From contig NZ_CP096980.1 of assembly GCF_002006355.2 (NCBI RefSeq), positions 2,790,001 to 2,854,000 of the forward strand: 64,000 nt of DNA. Direction: 5' to 3'. The stretch is from Clostridium felsineum DSM 794 (GTDB lineage Bacteria; Bacillota; Clostridia; Clostridiales; Clostridiaceae). Below, one piece after another: positions 10,051 to 19,019 of the stretch; the first letter of the stretch is position 1, and each line of letters begins with the position of its first letter. A model generated the notes under the pieces. That model ran no database searches. It was not told the origin of the DNA and saw only the letters and a list, made by a program, of their open reading frames with translations. Position numbers and translations under genes: made by a program.

Positions 10051-10470
10051 CTACCACAATCTTCCTGATAGCATTGTAAATTTAATAAAGGTTAGAATAT
10101 CTCCATCTCTTAAACCTATAGGTGTATCTAATTTTTCAGTTTCATTATCATTTATAAATACCTTATATATACCATCTTCAAAAGACACAAAAGCGTTTTG
10201 TAAAGCTTTACTTAAATTTTGTTTAGTGTCATTGTACATACTGCCAAATGCAATTTTACCAAGTTCCGCTTTTTCTTGTATTTCTTTATCAGTTAGATAT
10301 TCTACTAGTTTTTCTTTTTTTAAATTATCATTAAAGTCTTTAACATTTTGAGTTATAACTTGCTCTATTAAGTCTCTTAAAGTATTGGGAACAACTTCTA
10401 AAATCATTTCTTCTTTTTCTATATAATTCTTCCGTGATCCTGCCTGTTTTACATTTAAATATATTTTCAT
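10051..10470 (-). CDS. Small beta-grasp-like protein partnered with DUF4132
   Basis: A 139-residue protein of unknown function. The N-terminus (MKIYLNVKQAGSRKNYIEK) and the end (IGLRDGDILTFIKFTMLSG) fit the first and last strands of a ubiquitin-like beta-grasp fold, in which a GD-turn precedes a final strand; between them lies a long helical insert. The C-terminus is GRLW, not the diglycine of conjugated modifiers, so covalent attachment is not implied. It is the first gene of the operon with the DUF4132 gene 16 bp downstream and has a GGAGG ribosome binding site. The fold assignment is an inference; a role as regulator or adaptor of the giant protein is a guess. Confidence 0.5.
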   Translation of the reverse strand: MKIYLNVKQAGSRKNYIEKEEMILEVVPNTLRDLIEQVITQNVKDFNDNLKKEKLVEYLTDKEIQEKAELGKIAFGSMYNDTKQNLSKALQNAFVSFEDGIYKVFINDNETEKLDTPIGLRDGDILTFIKFTMLSGRLW

Positions 10471-10511
10471 ATATCCTCCAAATATTTTTAAATACTTTTA
10501 AATATTGTAAC

Positions 10512-10539
10512 AAAAAAACTGGCGATAAACCAGTTTTTT
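10512..10539. terminator. Hairpin upstream of the DUF4132 operon
   Basis: Arms AAAAAACTGG and CCAGTTTTTT form a 10-bp stem with a 7-nt loop and A/T tracts on both sides. It lies between the chemoreceptor gene and the DUF4132 operon and should separate their transcripts. Confidence 0.7.
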
Positions 10540-10596
10540 AAATGTATTCTTTATATTTAGAAAATTATCTTGTAAAATTTTAAGTTTTAATCAAAA

Positions 10597-10634
10597 GGGC
10601 CGTTACAAAACTAAAAATAGTTTTGTAACAGCCC
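10597..10634. terminator. Hairpin resembling the IS1182 left end
   Basis: A 17-bp stem (one mismatch) with a 5-nt loop of A. The arm GTTACAAAACTA pairs with TAGTTTTGTAAC and is extended by GGGC/GCCC. It follows the chemoreceptor stop at 10658 by 24 bp, so it can end that transcript. Read on the minus strand, its first arm is nearly identical to the left end of the IS1182 element at 17112 (GGGGCTGTTGCAAAACTA), which itself folds as a hairpin. It may be a host terminator, a solo IS end or a small non-autonomous copy. Confidence 0.65.
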
Positions 10635-10657
10635 CTCCCTTCAATAGCTTTTAAAGT

Positions 10658-12631
10658 TTACTCAGTTTTAAATTTTTTTGTTAATGAATTGAGATCTACC
10701 GCCATATTACCTAATTCTTGTGCAGATGCCGTCATTTCCTCTATGGAGGCTACTTGTTCTTCTGTTGCAGCCGATATATTTTCAATTTCTCCAGTTACTT
10801 TTCCTGAAAGTTTAATCATATTTTTAAGGCTTGAGTTTATATCCTTTTCTTCTTTATTTATAAAGTTAATAGATGAATTTACCGCTTCCATTGAAGTTTT
10901 TATTTGATCAATTGAATTAAATATTTGTGAGAAATATTCGTTGGTTTTATCAATTACAGAAACACCCTCTGAAACATCCTGCATACTCTTATCCATAACC
11001 TCAACAGCAATATTTGTTTCATCTTGTATTCCAATTACTATTTTACTTACCTGTTCAGCCGCTTCTCCAGACTGTTCAGCCAATTTTCTAACCTCATCAG
11101 CTACAACTGCAAATCCCTTACCTTGCTCTCCGGCTCTAGCAGCCTCTATTGCCGCATTTAATGCTAATAAATTTGTCTGCTCAGAAATACTTTTAATAAC
11201 ATTTGTTATTTCACCTATAGACTTTGAATACTCATCTAGCTTTTTAATTACGACAGCAGTTGAGTTAACTGACTTATATATATTATTCATGCTAGAGGTT
11301 ACACTAGTAAGCGAAGTACTTCCAAGCTCTGATGAACTAGATGCATGCTTAATGGCATTTGATACAATTTTTGATTTTTCAAGCATATCATCCATGGTTC
11401 TATCTAAGTTAGCTACATTAGAATTAATGTTGTCTATACTTAAATGTACATTCTCTATGCCTTGAGATACCTCATTGGTATTATTAGCTGTATTCGTTGC
11501 TGCAATAGATTGCTGTTCAGAAACACTAACCATTTCATTTGAAGAATCTGATACCCGCTGAGAGTAATCTTTTATATTAATAACCATATCTCTTAAATTG
11601 GATACCATTTTTTCAAAAGATTTAGAAAGAATACCGAGTTCATCCTTACTAGAAATATCTATAGATTTTATACTTAAATTACCTTCTGATATATCATTTG
11701 CCGCATCTGCTAATACAGTTATTGGTTTAGTACCCTTTCCTAATATGAAGAATACTAATATACAAGTTATAGCCAATATAACAATTCCAATAACAGCTGT
11801 CAGTATAGAGCTATTTATACTACTTTTTATTGCAACATTCTTAGAAATTTCGGAACATATAAGCCAACCTGTTTTTTTATCCTTTACATAACTTATAAGC
11901 TTAGTAGTTCCATCCTTTGTTACCTCTACAGAACCATTATTACCTGAGAGACCGCTTTTTACAAAATCATACTTACTCATATCCGTTCTCTCATCTAAAG
12001 ACTTAAAATCCTTTGTTGGATCAGCAATCATCTTTCCTGTAGAATCTAATATATAAACAGTTACATCCTTAGATGATAATTCTTTTACAAAATCCTTCAT
12101 AATTGACAGTTCCATGGTACCTTGAATTACACCAACTATATCTCCTTTTTCTGAAGTTCTTATTGGATTAGCTAATACCGCAATAAGCTTTCCATTACCC
12201 TTAGATATAAGTATTTCAGATACTACATCCTCGTTACCCTTAATAGCTTTTTTATAAAAGCTACGATCTGCTACATTAGATAGAGAACTATTATCATCAG
12301 ATCTAACTATCTGCTGTCCTGAACTATTTGTAACCACCATACTATTTATGTATGGATAGAGTTTAACATCTTCTGCTAGTACAGGCTTGATTTTATTTAC
12401 ATCTAAAGATCTAACTGCAGGATCTCTTGCTAAAACTTTTAGCCCTCCCATAGAATTTTCAATAATACCATTGATTTTTTCTTTTATAATTTGAGAAGTC
12501 TTATAGTTCTTATTTAATGCATTTTCAGTTGCAGCATTTTTTGAGAAATAAAAATTCAATACTAGAAAAAATATTAATGGTAATGTACTAGATATTATCA
12601 AAAGCATTGTAAGCTTTTTTCTTATACTCAT
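10658..12631 (-). CDS. Transmembrane methyl-accepting chemotaxis protein with dCache-type sensor
   Basis: A 657-residue chemoreceptor. A first membrane helix lies at about residues 8-28, then an extracellular region of roughly 245 residues with dCache features (YPYINSMVVTNSSGQQI, DRSFYKKAIKG, then a second lobe TVYILDSTGKMIADP). A second membrane helix is at about 278-298, followed by a HAMP segment (KPITVLADAANDISEGNLS) and the signalling domain. The conserved hairpin tip ISEQTNLLALNAAIEAARAG is near residue 485. It should bind a small external ligand and control CheA; the ligand cannot be read from the sequence. The ribosome binding site AAGGAGGG precedes the ATG. It stands alone as a transcription unit with a hairpin 24 bp downstream. 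Confidence 0.9.
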   Translation of the reverse strand: MSIRKKLTMLLIISSTLPLIFFLVLNFYFSKNAATENALNKNYKTSQIIKEKINGIIENSMGGLKVLARDPAVRSLDVNKIKPVLAEDVKLYPYINSMVVTNSSGQQIVRSDDNSSLSNVADRSFYKKAIKGNEDVVSEILISKGNGKLIAVLANPIRTSEKGDIVGVIQGTMELSIMKDFVKELSSKDVTVYILDSTGKMIADPTKDFKSLDERTDMSKYDFVKSGLSGNNGSVEVTKDGTTKLISYVKDKKTGWLICSEISKNVAIKSSINSSILTAVIGIVILAITCILVFFILGKGTKPITVLADAANDISEGNLSIKSIDISSKDELGILSKSFEKMVSNLRDMVINIKDYSQRVSDSSNEMVSVSEQQSIAATNTANNTNEVSQGIENVHLSIDNINSNVANLDRTMDDMLEKSKIVSNAIKHASSSSELGSTSLTSVTSSMNNIYKSVNSTAVVIKKLDEYSKSIGEITNVIKSISEQTNLLALNAAIEAARAGEQGKGFAVVADEVRKLAEQSGEAAEQVSKIVIGIQDETNIAVEVMDKSMQDVSEGVSVIDKTNEYFSQIFNSIDQIKTSMEAVNSSINFINKEEKDINSSLKNMIKLSGKVTGEIENISAATEEQVASIEEMTASAQELGNMAVDLNSLTKKFKTE

Positions 12632-12826
12632 TAAAGTTATCCCTCCTTAAAAGCCATTTAAAAGTTATATCGATTACGTTTAATATTAGCTTCAATGATT
12701 TTTATAGGAGTATTTGGAATTCCCTTCCTTTTTCAATGCTTCTTATTATTCACTACTTGTCTTAGATTTGTATTTCTCACTTACATATAGAGATATTTAT
12801 TAAATAAATTTATTAATAAAAGAAGA

Positions 12827-12870
12827 AGGTTTCACATTCGCATAAAAAATAATATGCTAATATGAAACCT
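12827..12870 (-). terminator. Terminator of the iron alcohol dehydrogenase gene
   Basis: Two 18-nt arms ending in AGGTTTCA and TGAAACCT pair with two mismatches around an 8-nt A-rich loop, 22 bp past the stop of the gene at 12893. Confidence 0.7.
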
Positions 12871-12892
12871 CCAATTATTTAATTTTACAGAT

Positions 12893-14059
12893 TTACATAC
12901 ACTCTGTTAATATTGTCTCAATTTCCTTTGTAGTTAAAACTCGATATCCTCCTGGAAGAATAAAGCTTGATTTAGCTATATCTGAAATCATATCCTCTGT
13001 TACACCAAGCTCACTAATTTTCATAACAAGTCCTAATTTATTCATATATTCTTCCATTGCATCAAGACCTTCTTTTGCAACCTCTTCATCTGTTTTACCC
13101 TCTGGATTCACGTTCCATACATTGATAGCATATCTTTTGAATTTATTAAGACCATCCTTCATTATAAATCTATAATATGGTATAGATACTGCTGCTAAAG
13201 TCATGCCATGAGTTGCATTTGTATAAGCGCCTACTTGCTGTCCAATCATATGCACCATCCAGTCTGTTGACTTTCCCTTGGCTACAAAGGTATTAAGTGC
13301 CCATGTAGAAATCCACATAATATTACTTCTTGCCTCATAGTCTTCTGGATTTTTTACAGCAATTAATGAACTATGGATTAAAGATTTCAAAAGACCTTCC
13401 ATTACATAGTCAGAAGTATTATCATCTGTGTTTGAAAAATATTGTTCTAAAATATGTGACATTATATCAAAAAAACCTGCTACCATTTGATATTTGGGAA
13501 GTGTATAAGTGACCTTTGGATTCATTATAGAAAACTTAGGGAATACATTTTCGCCAAATACTTTACCAATCTTCAATTTATCTTTTGTATTTGTAATAAC
13601 CGCTCCACCATTCATTTCACTTCCTGTTCCTACCATTGTAAGAATTGTTCCTACAGGAACTACCTTATTATCTGGCTCTTCCATTCTGAGATAAAATTTC
13701 TCCCATGGATCTTCATTGCAGTGAATAGCTGCTGATAATGCCTTTGAATAGTCAACAACTGAACCTCCCCCAACTGCTAGTATAAAATCAATGTTGTTTT
13801 CACGAGCTAATTTAACTCCCTCGTATAGCTTATCTAATGTAGGGTTTGACATAACACCTGAAAGCTCTGTAACTTTTTTCGAACAATCCTTTAAAATTGT
13901 AATTACCTGATCATATATTCCATTTTTCTTAATGGAACCTCCTCCATATACGAGAAGAATATTTTCTCCATAATTTTTTAATTCACTAGAAAGATTACTG
14001 ATAGCATCCTCTCCAAAATATAATTTTGTTGGATTACAATAACTAAAATTCCCTAACAT
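12893..14059 (-). CDS. Iron-containing alcohol dehydrogenase (butanol dehydrogenase-like)
   Basis: A 388-residue group III alcohol dehydrogenase close in length to clostridial butanol dehydrogenases. The NAD(P)-binding glycines are in LAVGGGSVVD. Metal ligands, by analogy with E. coli FucO, are the Asp and His of FDIMSH and the two His of MVHMIGQQVGAYTNATHG. The histidine four residues after the first of those (FucO His267 position) is Gln here, whereas the second iron alcohol dehydrogenase in this window keeps His. It should reduce aldehydes such as butyraldehyde to alcohols with NAD(P)H in the cytoplasm, or detoxify aldehydes. It is a single-gene unit with a MerR-type promoter at 14152-14182 and its own terminator; AGGAGG precedes the ATG. 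Confidence 0.88.
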   Translation of the reverse strand: MLGNFSYCNPTKLYFGEDAISNLSSELKNYGENILLVYGGGSIKKNGIYDQVITILKDCSKKVTELSGVMSNPTLDKLYEGVKLARENNIDFILAVGGGSVVDYSKALSAAIHCNEDPWEKFYLRMEEPDNKVVPVGTILTMVGTGSEMNGGAVITNTKDKLKIGKVFGENVFPKFSIMNPKVTYTLPKYQMVAGFFDIMSHILEQYFSNTDDNTSDYVMEGLLKSLIHSSLIAVKNPEDYEARSNIMWISTWALNTFVAKGKSTDWMVHMIGQQVGAYTNATHGMTLAAVSIPYYRFIMKDGLNKFKRYAINVWNVNPEGKTDEEVAKEGLDAMEEYMNKLGLVMKISELGVTEDMISDIAKSSFILPGGYRVLTTKEIETILTECM

Positions 14060-14151
14060 CCTTTATTCCTCCTAATATCATATATTTACTTTTACTTAAT
14101 TATTAAATATTATTTACAAACTGTATTGTTTTATTTCTATGAACAATAACT

Positions 14152-14182
14152 ATCATACAACTTAAACTTAACTTTAAGTCAA
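14152..14182 (-). promoter_or_regulatory. MerR-type promoter (19-bp spacer) of the alcohol dehydrogenase gene
   Basis: On the minus strand a -35 TTGACT (14182-14177) and a -10 TATGAT (14157-14152) are separated by 19 bp instead of 17, and the spacer is dominated by a dyad-like run (TTAAAGTTAAGTTTAA). Overlong spacers with such dyads are the hallmark of MerR-family activated promoters; B. subtilis AdhR targets look similar. No merR gene is adjacent, so the regulator would be encoded elsewhere. Confidence 0.6.
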
Positions 14183-14238
14183 GACTTTTTTTAATACTTT
14201 TCCCGTAAAATGAAAAGGTAATATTATACTAACAAAAG

Positions 14239-14267
14239 CCCCCAAGTGCTTTATTTTCACTTAAGGG
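14239..14267 (-). terminator. Terminator after the histidine kinase gene
   Basis: Arms CCCCCAAGTG and CACTTAAGGG pair with a 9-nt loop about 45 bp past the kinase stop; on the minus strand the stem is followed by CTTTTGTTAG. It likely ends the alarmone synthetase/two-component operon. Confidence 0.65.
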
Positions 14268-14309
14268 TTCCTCAAACATATTAACCTTATACAATATTTT
14301 ATTTTCTAT

Positions 14310-15530
14310 CTAAATTAAAACAGTAAAGCAAATGGATTTGCCATCTTCACTTTTTGCAAAAATCTTTCCTCGATGCCTCTCTACAATAGACTTTGCAATT
14401 GAAAGTCCAATTCCATATCCTCCCGTCTCCCTTGATCTTGAAGAGTCTGACCTATAAAACCTATCAAATAGCTTATTTAAATTTTCTTTATCTATACTAT
14501 CTACTGTATTATATACTTCTATCTTTATGCTTTTCTTTATACTCCTTAATGAAATTTTTATAGTTCCATTATCATTAGAATATTTAATAGCATTGTCAAC
14601 AAGAGTAGAAATAAGCTGACGTATACCGTTTTCCTCTCCCTTAAACATAACACTAGATTGAACATCCATTAAAAGCTTTTTATTCTGCTTTTCTGCAATA
14701 ACTTGAAAAGACTTGGTTATTTCAACTGCTACTTTGCTTAAATCAAAATCAGAAAATACTAAATCTAAATTTTCATTCATTTTAGAAAGCATCAAAAGAT
14801 TTTTCACAAGCCTATCCAATCGATTAGACTGATTTCTAATACTTGTAATCCATTCATTTTTGCCAGAAGTAAGTTCAAGCACATCGGCATTAGCTGAAAT
14901 TATTGCAAGAGGAGTCTTAATTTCATGTCCTGCATCTGTAATAAATTGCTTTTGTTTTTCCATACTTTCAATAATGGGATTAATTGCCTTTTTAGAAAAA
15001 ACAGATACAAGAATAAATACACAAATTAAAGTTACTAAAGCAACAATACAAGAAATTATTAAAAATAATGTAGCTTGTTGTATTTGCATTCTACAATCTA
15101 CAAATACAAGCATATAGCCATAAGGTTCATTTACAACAGAATATTTATATACATCTTTATAACCACTTTTTTTGCTGCCACTTAATATTTTATTAGCATA
15201 TTTAATCACCTCTCCCGAAGTAACGGCAGCCACATGTTCCGCATCAATTTCTTTAATATTATTGTTTTTATCTACTTTCACCACAAAATATCTTGTTTGA
15301 AATTGTGTTTCAGGATTCATTTCAAAACCAAACTTTTGCATATCATCTCTTTTATAATTTGGAAATGCCCCTTGGTTTTCTGAGAGAATCTTAATCTCTT
15401 CATTTACCTTATGGTCCATCTGATAAAAACTAACTGCATTAATTGAACCAAGGAGAATAAACACAACCAAAGCTAGTGATCCCATTGTAATCATAATAAA
15501 TCTTCTCTGTAATTTTTTCATCATTTGCAT
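14310..15530 (-). CDS. Membrane sensor histidine kinase
   Basis: A 406-residue sensor kinase. One membrane helix lies at about residues 10-30, then an extracellular loop of about 120 residues, then a second helix at about 150-175. The HisKA box DAGHEIKTPLAII carries the phospho-accepting His (near residue 200), followed by the N-box NAIKYSNDNG, and a G-box GGYGIGLSIAKSIVERH near the end. I preferred the ATG at 15530 because AAGGAG lies just upstream. It starts 21 bp after the response regulator gene and is its cognate partner. The stimulus is unknown; linkage to an alarmone synthetase suggests a stress or envelope signal. Confidence 0.9.
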   Translation of the reverse strand: MQMMKKLQRRFIMITMGSLALVVFILLGSINAVSFYQMDHKVNEEIKILSENQGAFPNYKRDDMQKFGFEMNPETQFQTRYFVVKVDKNNNIKEIDAEHVAAVTSGEVIKYANKILSGSKKSGYKDVYKYSVVNEPYGYMLVFVDCRMQIQQATLFLIISCIVALVTLICVFILVSVFSKKAINPIIESMEKQKQFITDAGHEIKTPLAIISANADVLELTSGKNEWITSIRNQSNRLDRLVKNLLMLSKMNENLDLVFSDFDLSKVAVEITKSFQVIAEKQNKKLLMDVQSSVMFKGEENGIRQLISTLVDNAIKYSNDNGTIKISLRSIKKSIKIEVYNTVDSIDKENLNKLFDRFYRSDSSRSRETGGYGIGLSIAKSIVERHRGKIFAKSEDGKSICFTVLI

Positions 15531-15551
15531 TAACACTCCTTGCCCTTTAAT

Positions 15552-16217
15552 TTATATTTCAAGTATGTATCCACTATCAACCTCTTTAATTTTAATATTA
15601 GCTTCTAAAGCTTCCAGTTTCTTACGTAAATACGATATGTACACCCACACCACATTTATTTCAGCTTCTGAGTCCTTCTCCCAAACCCTCTCCATAAACT
15701 GCTTTACTGAAATTGAACGTTTGGTATTATTCATTAACATCTGAAGCATTTGAAATTCTTTATTTCCTAGTATAAGTGAAGATTTTTCATTTGATATTTC
15801 ATAATTCTCCTTATTAAGGCTTATATTTCCCACCTTAATTAGGTTCGGTGTAAACTCAGATTTTCGTCTTGTCATAGCACGAAGCCTAGCAAGAAGCTCT
15901 CCCATAGCAAAAGGTTTACCTAAATAGTCATCCGCTCCTTTGTCTAGTCCTAAAATTCTATCTTCAATTTCCGCTTTTGCAGTAAGCATCAAAACCGGTG
16001 TACAAATTCCCTTTTCTCTTAATTGTTCTAATACCTCAATACCACTCATTTTAGGCATCATAATATCTAAAACAAGTGCATCATAACTTTCAGAAAATGC
16101 ATGTTCAAGTGCCTCTGCGCCATCATATACAGCATCCACTGAATATTTATTAAACTTTAAAATAGCAACCAATGCATTTGATAATTCTTTTTCATCTTCA
16201 GCCAGTAATATCTTCAT
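15552..16217 (-). CDS. OmpR-family response regulator
   Basis: A 221-residue regulator. The receiver domain has the acidic pair E7/D8, the phospho-acceptor D51 in ALVLDIMMPKMSG and the Lys of GADDYLGKPF. A C-terminal winged-helix DNA-binding domain ends in NVVWVYISYLRKKLE and VDSGYILEI, as in the OmpR/PhoB family. It is encoded between the alarmone synthetase (20 bp upstream) and the histidine kinase (21 bp downstream), so it is phosphorylated by that kinase in all likelihood. Targets are not evident. Confidence 0.92.
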   Translation of the reverse strand: MKILLAEDEKELSNALVAILKFNKYSVDAVYDGAEALEHAFSESYDALVLDIMMPKMSGIEVLEQLREKGICTPVLMLTAKAEIEDRILGLDKGADDYLGKPFAMGELLARLRAMTRRKSEFTPNLIKVGNISLNKENYEISNEKSSLILGNKEFQMLQMLMNNTKRSISVKQFMERVWEKDSEAEINVVWVYISYLRKKLEALEANIKIKEVDSGYILEI

Positions 16218-16237
16218 CCTTACTTTTCACCTCTATA

Positions 16238-16882
16238 TTATATTTGTGTTATCATATCACGAATAGTCTGTAAATTTAAATCCGTTGAAGCGATTTCATC
16301 TGAACATCTCTTTAATTCTGAAACAATCATCTTTTCATTATCAATATTCTTTTTATATTTTAACTGATGTTCTAAGCTTGCCCAACAATCCATTGCAATA
16401 GTACGAATTTGCAGTTCACAATATACCATTTCAATTCGATTTTCTAAATGTATTGGCACTTGTAATATCATATGGTAACTGCGATATCCACTCTGTTTTG
16501 GATTACGAATATAGTCCTTTTCATTTACAATTACAATGTCCTTCTGCTTTTTTAGCATATCTACAATCCAATAAATATCATCTAAGAACCTACATATAAC
16601 ACGTATTCCAGCTGCATCATGTGTTTCTTTTAAAGCACTTTCAATATTAACGGGCAAATTTTTACGCTTTAATTTTTCTTTCATACTCTTAGCTGATTTG
16701 ATCCTTGCCTTGCAGTGCTCTATTGGATCTTCACATTCATCGTTAACTTTATATTTTCGAATAATGTCCAATATTGAAATTGTTTCAATAATAGCTCCTT
16801 CCAATAATACATAGGATTCTTTATAGAACTCTTTTTCAAGAGATGATGTTTCACATTTAATACCATACTTAAGTTGCTGCAA
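16238..16882 (-). CDS. Small alarmone synthetase, RelQ/YjbM-like GTP pyrophosphokinase
   Basis: A 214-residue RelA/SpoT-type synthetase without the hydrolase or regulatory domains of long RSH proteins. Visible motifs are AGIRVICRFLDDIYWI, GYRSYHMILQVP and ELQIRTIAMDCWASLEHQL, the last being the conserved region of small synthetases. It should make (p)ppGpp from ATP and GDP/GTP. The start is a TTG at 16882 preceded by GGAGGGG with 7-nt spacing. It leads an operon with a response regulator and sensor kinase, an arrangement that would tie the two-component output to alarmone level or to co-expression under the same stress. Confidence 0.88.
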   Translation of the reverse strand: MQQLKYGIKCETSSLEKEFYKESYVLLEGAIIETISILDIIRKYKVNDECEDPIEHCKARIKSAKSMKEKLKRKNLPVNIESALKETHDAAGIRVICRFLDDIYWIVDMLKKQKDIVIVNEKDYIRNPKQSGYRSYHMILQVPIHLENRIEMVYCELQIRTIAMDCWASLEHQLKYKKNIDNEKMIVSELKRCSDEIASTDLNLQTIRDMITQI

Positions 16883-17111
16883 AGTATATCCCCTCCATTT
16901 AAATTCCCAAAAATAATTTTCTATTCATTCAACATATTACACTATAATAAATTAGTAATTATGGGTTCTGTGTGAATTTTTCGTAAACTGAAGATAAATT
17001 GAAAATTGATTAAAGTAAAATTAATTATAGTATGTGGCTATTATATTGGCTCAAACAACAATGCAAAGTTATACCTATTGATACTAGTGATGCTGTGATG
17101 ACACATTAAGA

Positions 17112-17193
17112 GGGGCTGTTGCAAAACTAAAAAATAGTTTTGCAATAGCTCCTTTGTTGTATATAAAAAATGTGAGTTCCGAAGAACTCACAT
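17112..17193 (+). promoter_or_regulatory. Two hairpins at the IS left end, before the transposase start
   Basis: The first hairpin, 17112-17152, has an 18-bp stem (GGGGCTGTTGCAAAACTA with its complement) in which the two differences are G-T wobble positions. The second, 17170-17193, is a perfect 10-bp stem (ATGTGAGTTC / GAACTCACAT) with loop CGAA, ending 18 bp before the ATG. Such structures typically stop read-through transcripts from expressing the transposase. Confidence 0.65.
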
Positions 17194-17211
17194 TGATTGT
17201 ATAATTAAATT

Positions 17212-18822
17212 ATGAACGTAACTAAATTATACACAAAAAATTATAATCAATTTAATGATAATTTGCAACTTATATTACCATTAAATTTAGAAAACTTAAT
17301 ACCAGAAGATGATTCGGTTCGTTTGCTAAGCTATTTGTTGGAGGGATTAAATTATAAAAAATTGTACAAGGCGTATTCTTCCGTAGGAAGAAAATCAGCA
17401 GTTGAACCCAAAATCATGTTCAAAATAATATCTTATGCTTATTCTCAAAATATTTATTCAAGTAGAAAGATAGAAAAAGCATGCAAAAGAGATATAAATT
17501 TCAAATGGCTACTTCAAGGCTTTAAAGCACCTGATCACGCTACTATAAGTAGATTTCGAAAAAAATATCTTTCAAATGAAGTGATTGAAGATTTATTTTA
17601 TCAACAAGTTAACTATTTAGCTAAAGAAAAAGAATTATTATTTGAAAATGTATTTATCGATGGTACTAAAATTGAGGCAAATGCCAACCGATATACTTTT
17701 GTTTGGAAGAAAGCTATTTATAAAAATGAAGGTAAGATGTTTGATAAAATTATTGCTCTTGTTAAAACCATTAATCTTGAAAGATTAATGAAATTCACTA
17801 TTGAGAGAGAAACTTTGATTGATGATATAAACAAAATTCTTCAATGGCTTTTATTTGAAAAAGAAAAAAGAAATATAGAGTTTGTTCATGGAATCGGTAA
17901 AAGAAAAACTGCAATTCAAAAGTGGATAGAACAACTATCACAATATAAAGAAAGACAAGAAAAATATAATTTAAGTAAGAAAATATTTTCAAAAAGAAAT
18001 AGCTATTCTAAAACTGATACTGATGCAACTTTCATGCATATGAAAGATGATCATATGAGAAATGGTCAATTAAAACCTGCCTATAATGTACAAATAGCAG
18101 TTGATAGTGAATATGTAACTGGTGTTGGAGTATTTGATGATAGAAATGATATAGCAACATTAATACCAATGATTACTAATATGCAAGAAAAAATTGGTCA
18201 TAAATATACTAATGTGATTGCAGATTCTGGTTACGAAAGTGAAGAAAACTATTTGTTTTTAGAGTCTAATAATCAAATACCATATATAAAACCTCAAACT
18301 TATGAGAAATGGAAAAAAAGAAGTTTTAAAAACGACATCAGTAAGCGTGAAAATATGAAATATGATGTTAAAACAGATACATATATTTGTCATAATAATA
18401 GAAAATTATTCCCATCATATATTATTCATAAAAAATCTGCAAGTGGGTATACGTCTGAGGTTACTGTTTATGAATGTGAAAATTGCGATAACTGCACTTT
18501 GAAATCAAAGTGCACAAAAGCAAAGAATAACCGAAAAATGCAGGTTTCAAAGACTTTTATTAAAAAGCGTCAAATTTCATACAACAATATCAAAACTGAA
18601 TTGGGAACTAAATTGAGAATGAACAGATCTATTCAAGTTGAAGGTGCGTTTGGAATTTTAAAAAGCGACTATGAATTCAAAAGATTTTTAACACGTGGAA
18701 AAAATAGTGTAAAAACTGAATTTATTTTGCTTTGTTTTGGATATAACATTAACAAATTACATTTAAAAATCCAAAATGAAAGAACTCAAAAGTATCTTCA
18801 CGAATTAAAAACTATTTCCTAA
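17212..18822 (+). CDS. IS1182-family transposase
   Basis: A 536-residue DDE transposase, full length for the family. The N-terminal region has the family opening (LILPLNLENLIPEDDSVRLL) and an HTH-like part (YSSRKIEKACKRDINFKWLL). Catalytic acids appear in FIDGTKIEANANRYTF, VIADSGYESEEN and near the end VEGAFGILKSDYEFKRFLTRG. A cysteine cluster CENCDNCTLKSKC lies in the second half. The reading frame is intact and both element ends are present, so it may be active. It is one of only a few plus-strand genes here. Confidence 0.92.
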   Translation: MNVTKLYTKNYNQFNDNLQLILPLNLENLIPEDDSVRLLSYLLEGLNYKKLYKAYSSVGRKSAVEPKIMFKIISYAYSQNIYSSRKIEKACKRDINFKWLLQGFKAPDHATISRFRKKYLSNEVIEDLFYQQVNYLAKEKELLFENVFIDGTKIEANANRYTFVWKKAIYKNEGKMFDKIIALVKTINLERLMKFTIERETLIDDINKILQWLLFEKEKRNIEFVHGIGKRKTAIQKWIEQLSQYKERQEKYNLSKKIFSKRNSYSKTDTDATFMHMKDDHMRNGQLKPAYNVQIAVDSEYVTGVGVFDDRNDIATLIPMITNMQEKIGHKYTNVIADSGYESEENYLFLESNNQIPYIKPQTYEKWKKRSFKNDISKRENMKYDVKTDTYICHNNRKLFPSYIIHKKSASGYTSEVTVYECENCDNCTLKSKCTKAKNNRKMQVSKTFIKKRQISYNNIKTELGTKLRMNRSIQVEGAFGILKSDYEFKRFLTRGKNSVKTEFILLCFGYNINKLHLKIQNERTQKYLHELKTIS

Positions 18823-19019
18823 TTATGGAATAATATAGTTAGGTTTATTTTAGTGCGTCAAAATCTCATGGAAATTCAAATAATTAATATAGTATTTAAA
18901 ATATTAGGCAATTTTATAGCTTAAACAAAAAAAGAGCATCGCTCATGATTAATTTTAATCATTTTGCGACACTCCCTTTATTAGATTGAAGCTCTAACAA
19001 CTTCAATTATACCAAAATG

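Larger units (their letters stand above)
17109..18979 (+). mobile_element. IS1182-family insertion sequence, apparently complete
   Basis: The transposase gene is flanked by related ends. The left end AGAGGGGCTGTTGCAAAA and the inverted right end AAAGGGAGTGTCGCAAAA match at 14 of 18 positions. A 4-bp ATTA directly abuts both ends (17105-17108 and 18980-18983) and may be the target duplication, though ATTA is common in AT-rich DNA. Length 1871 bp fits IS1182 members. The element sits between the alarmone synthetase operon promoter and the EVE/helicase operon and does not break a recognisable gene. Confidence 0.8.

Noticed and set aside
10941..11465. 174-residue plus-strand reading frame rich in Ser/Thr/Leu
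   Set aside because: It is the reverse complement of the chemoreceptor signalling domain, a typical shadow frame.
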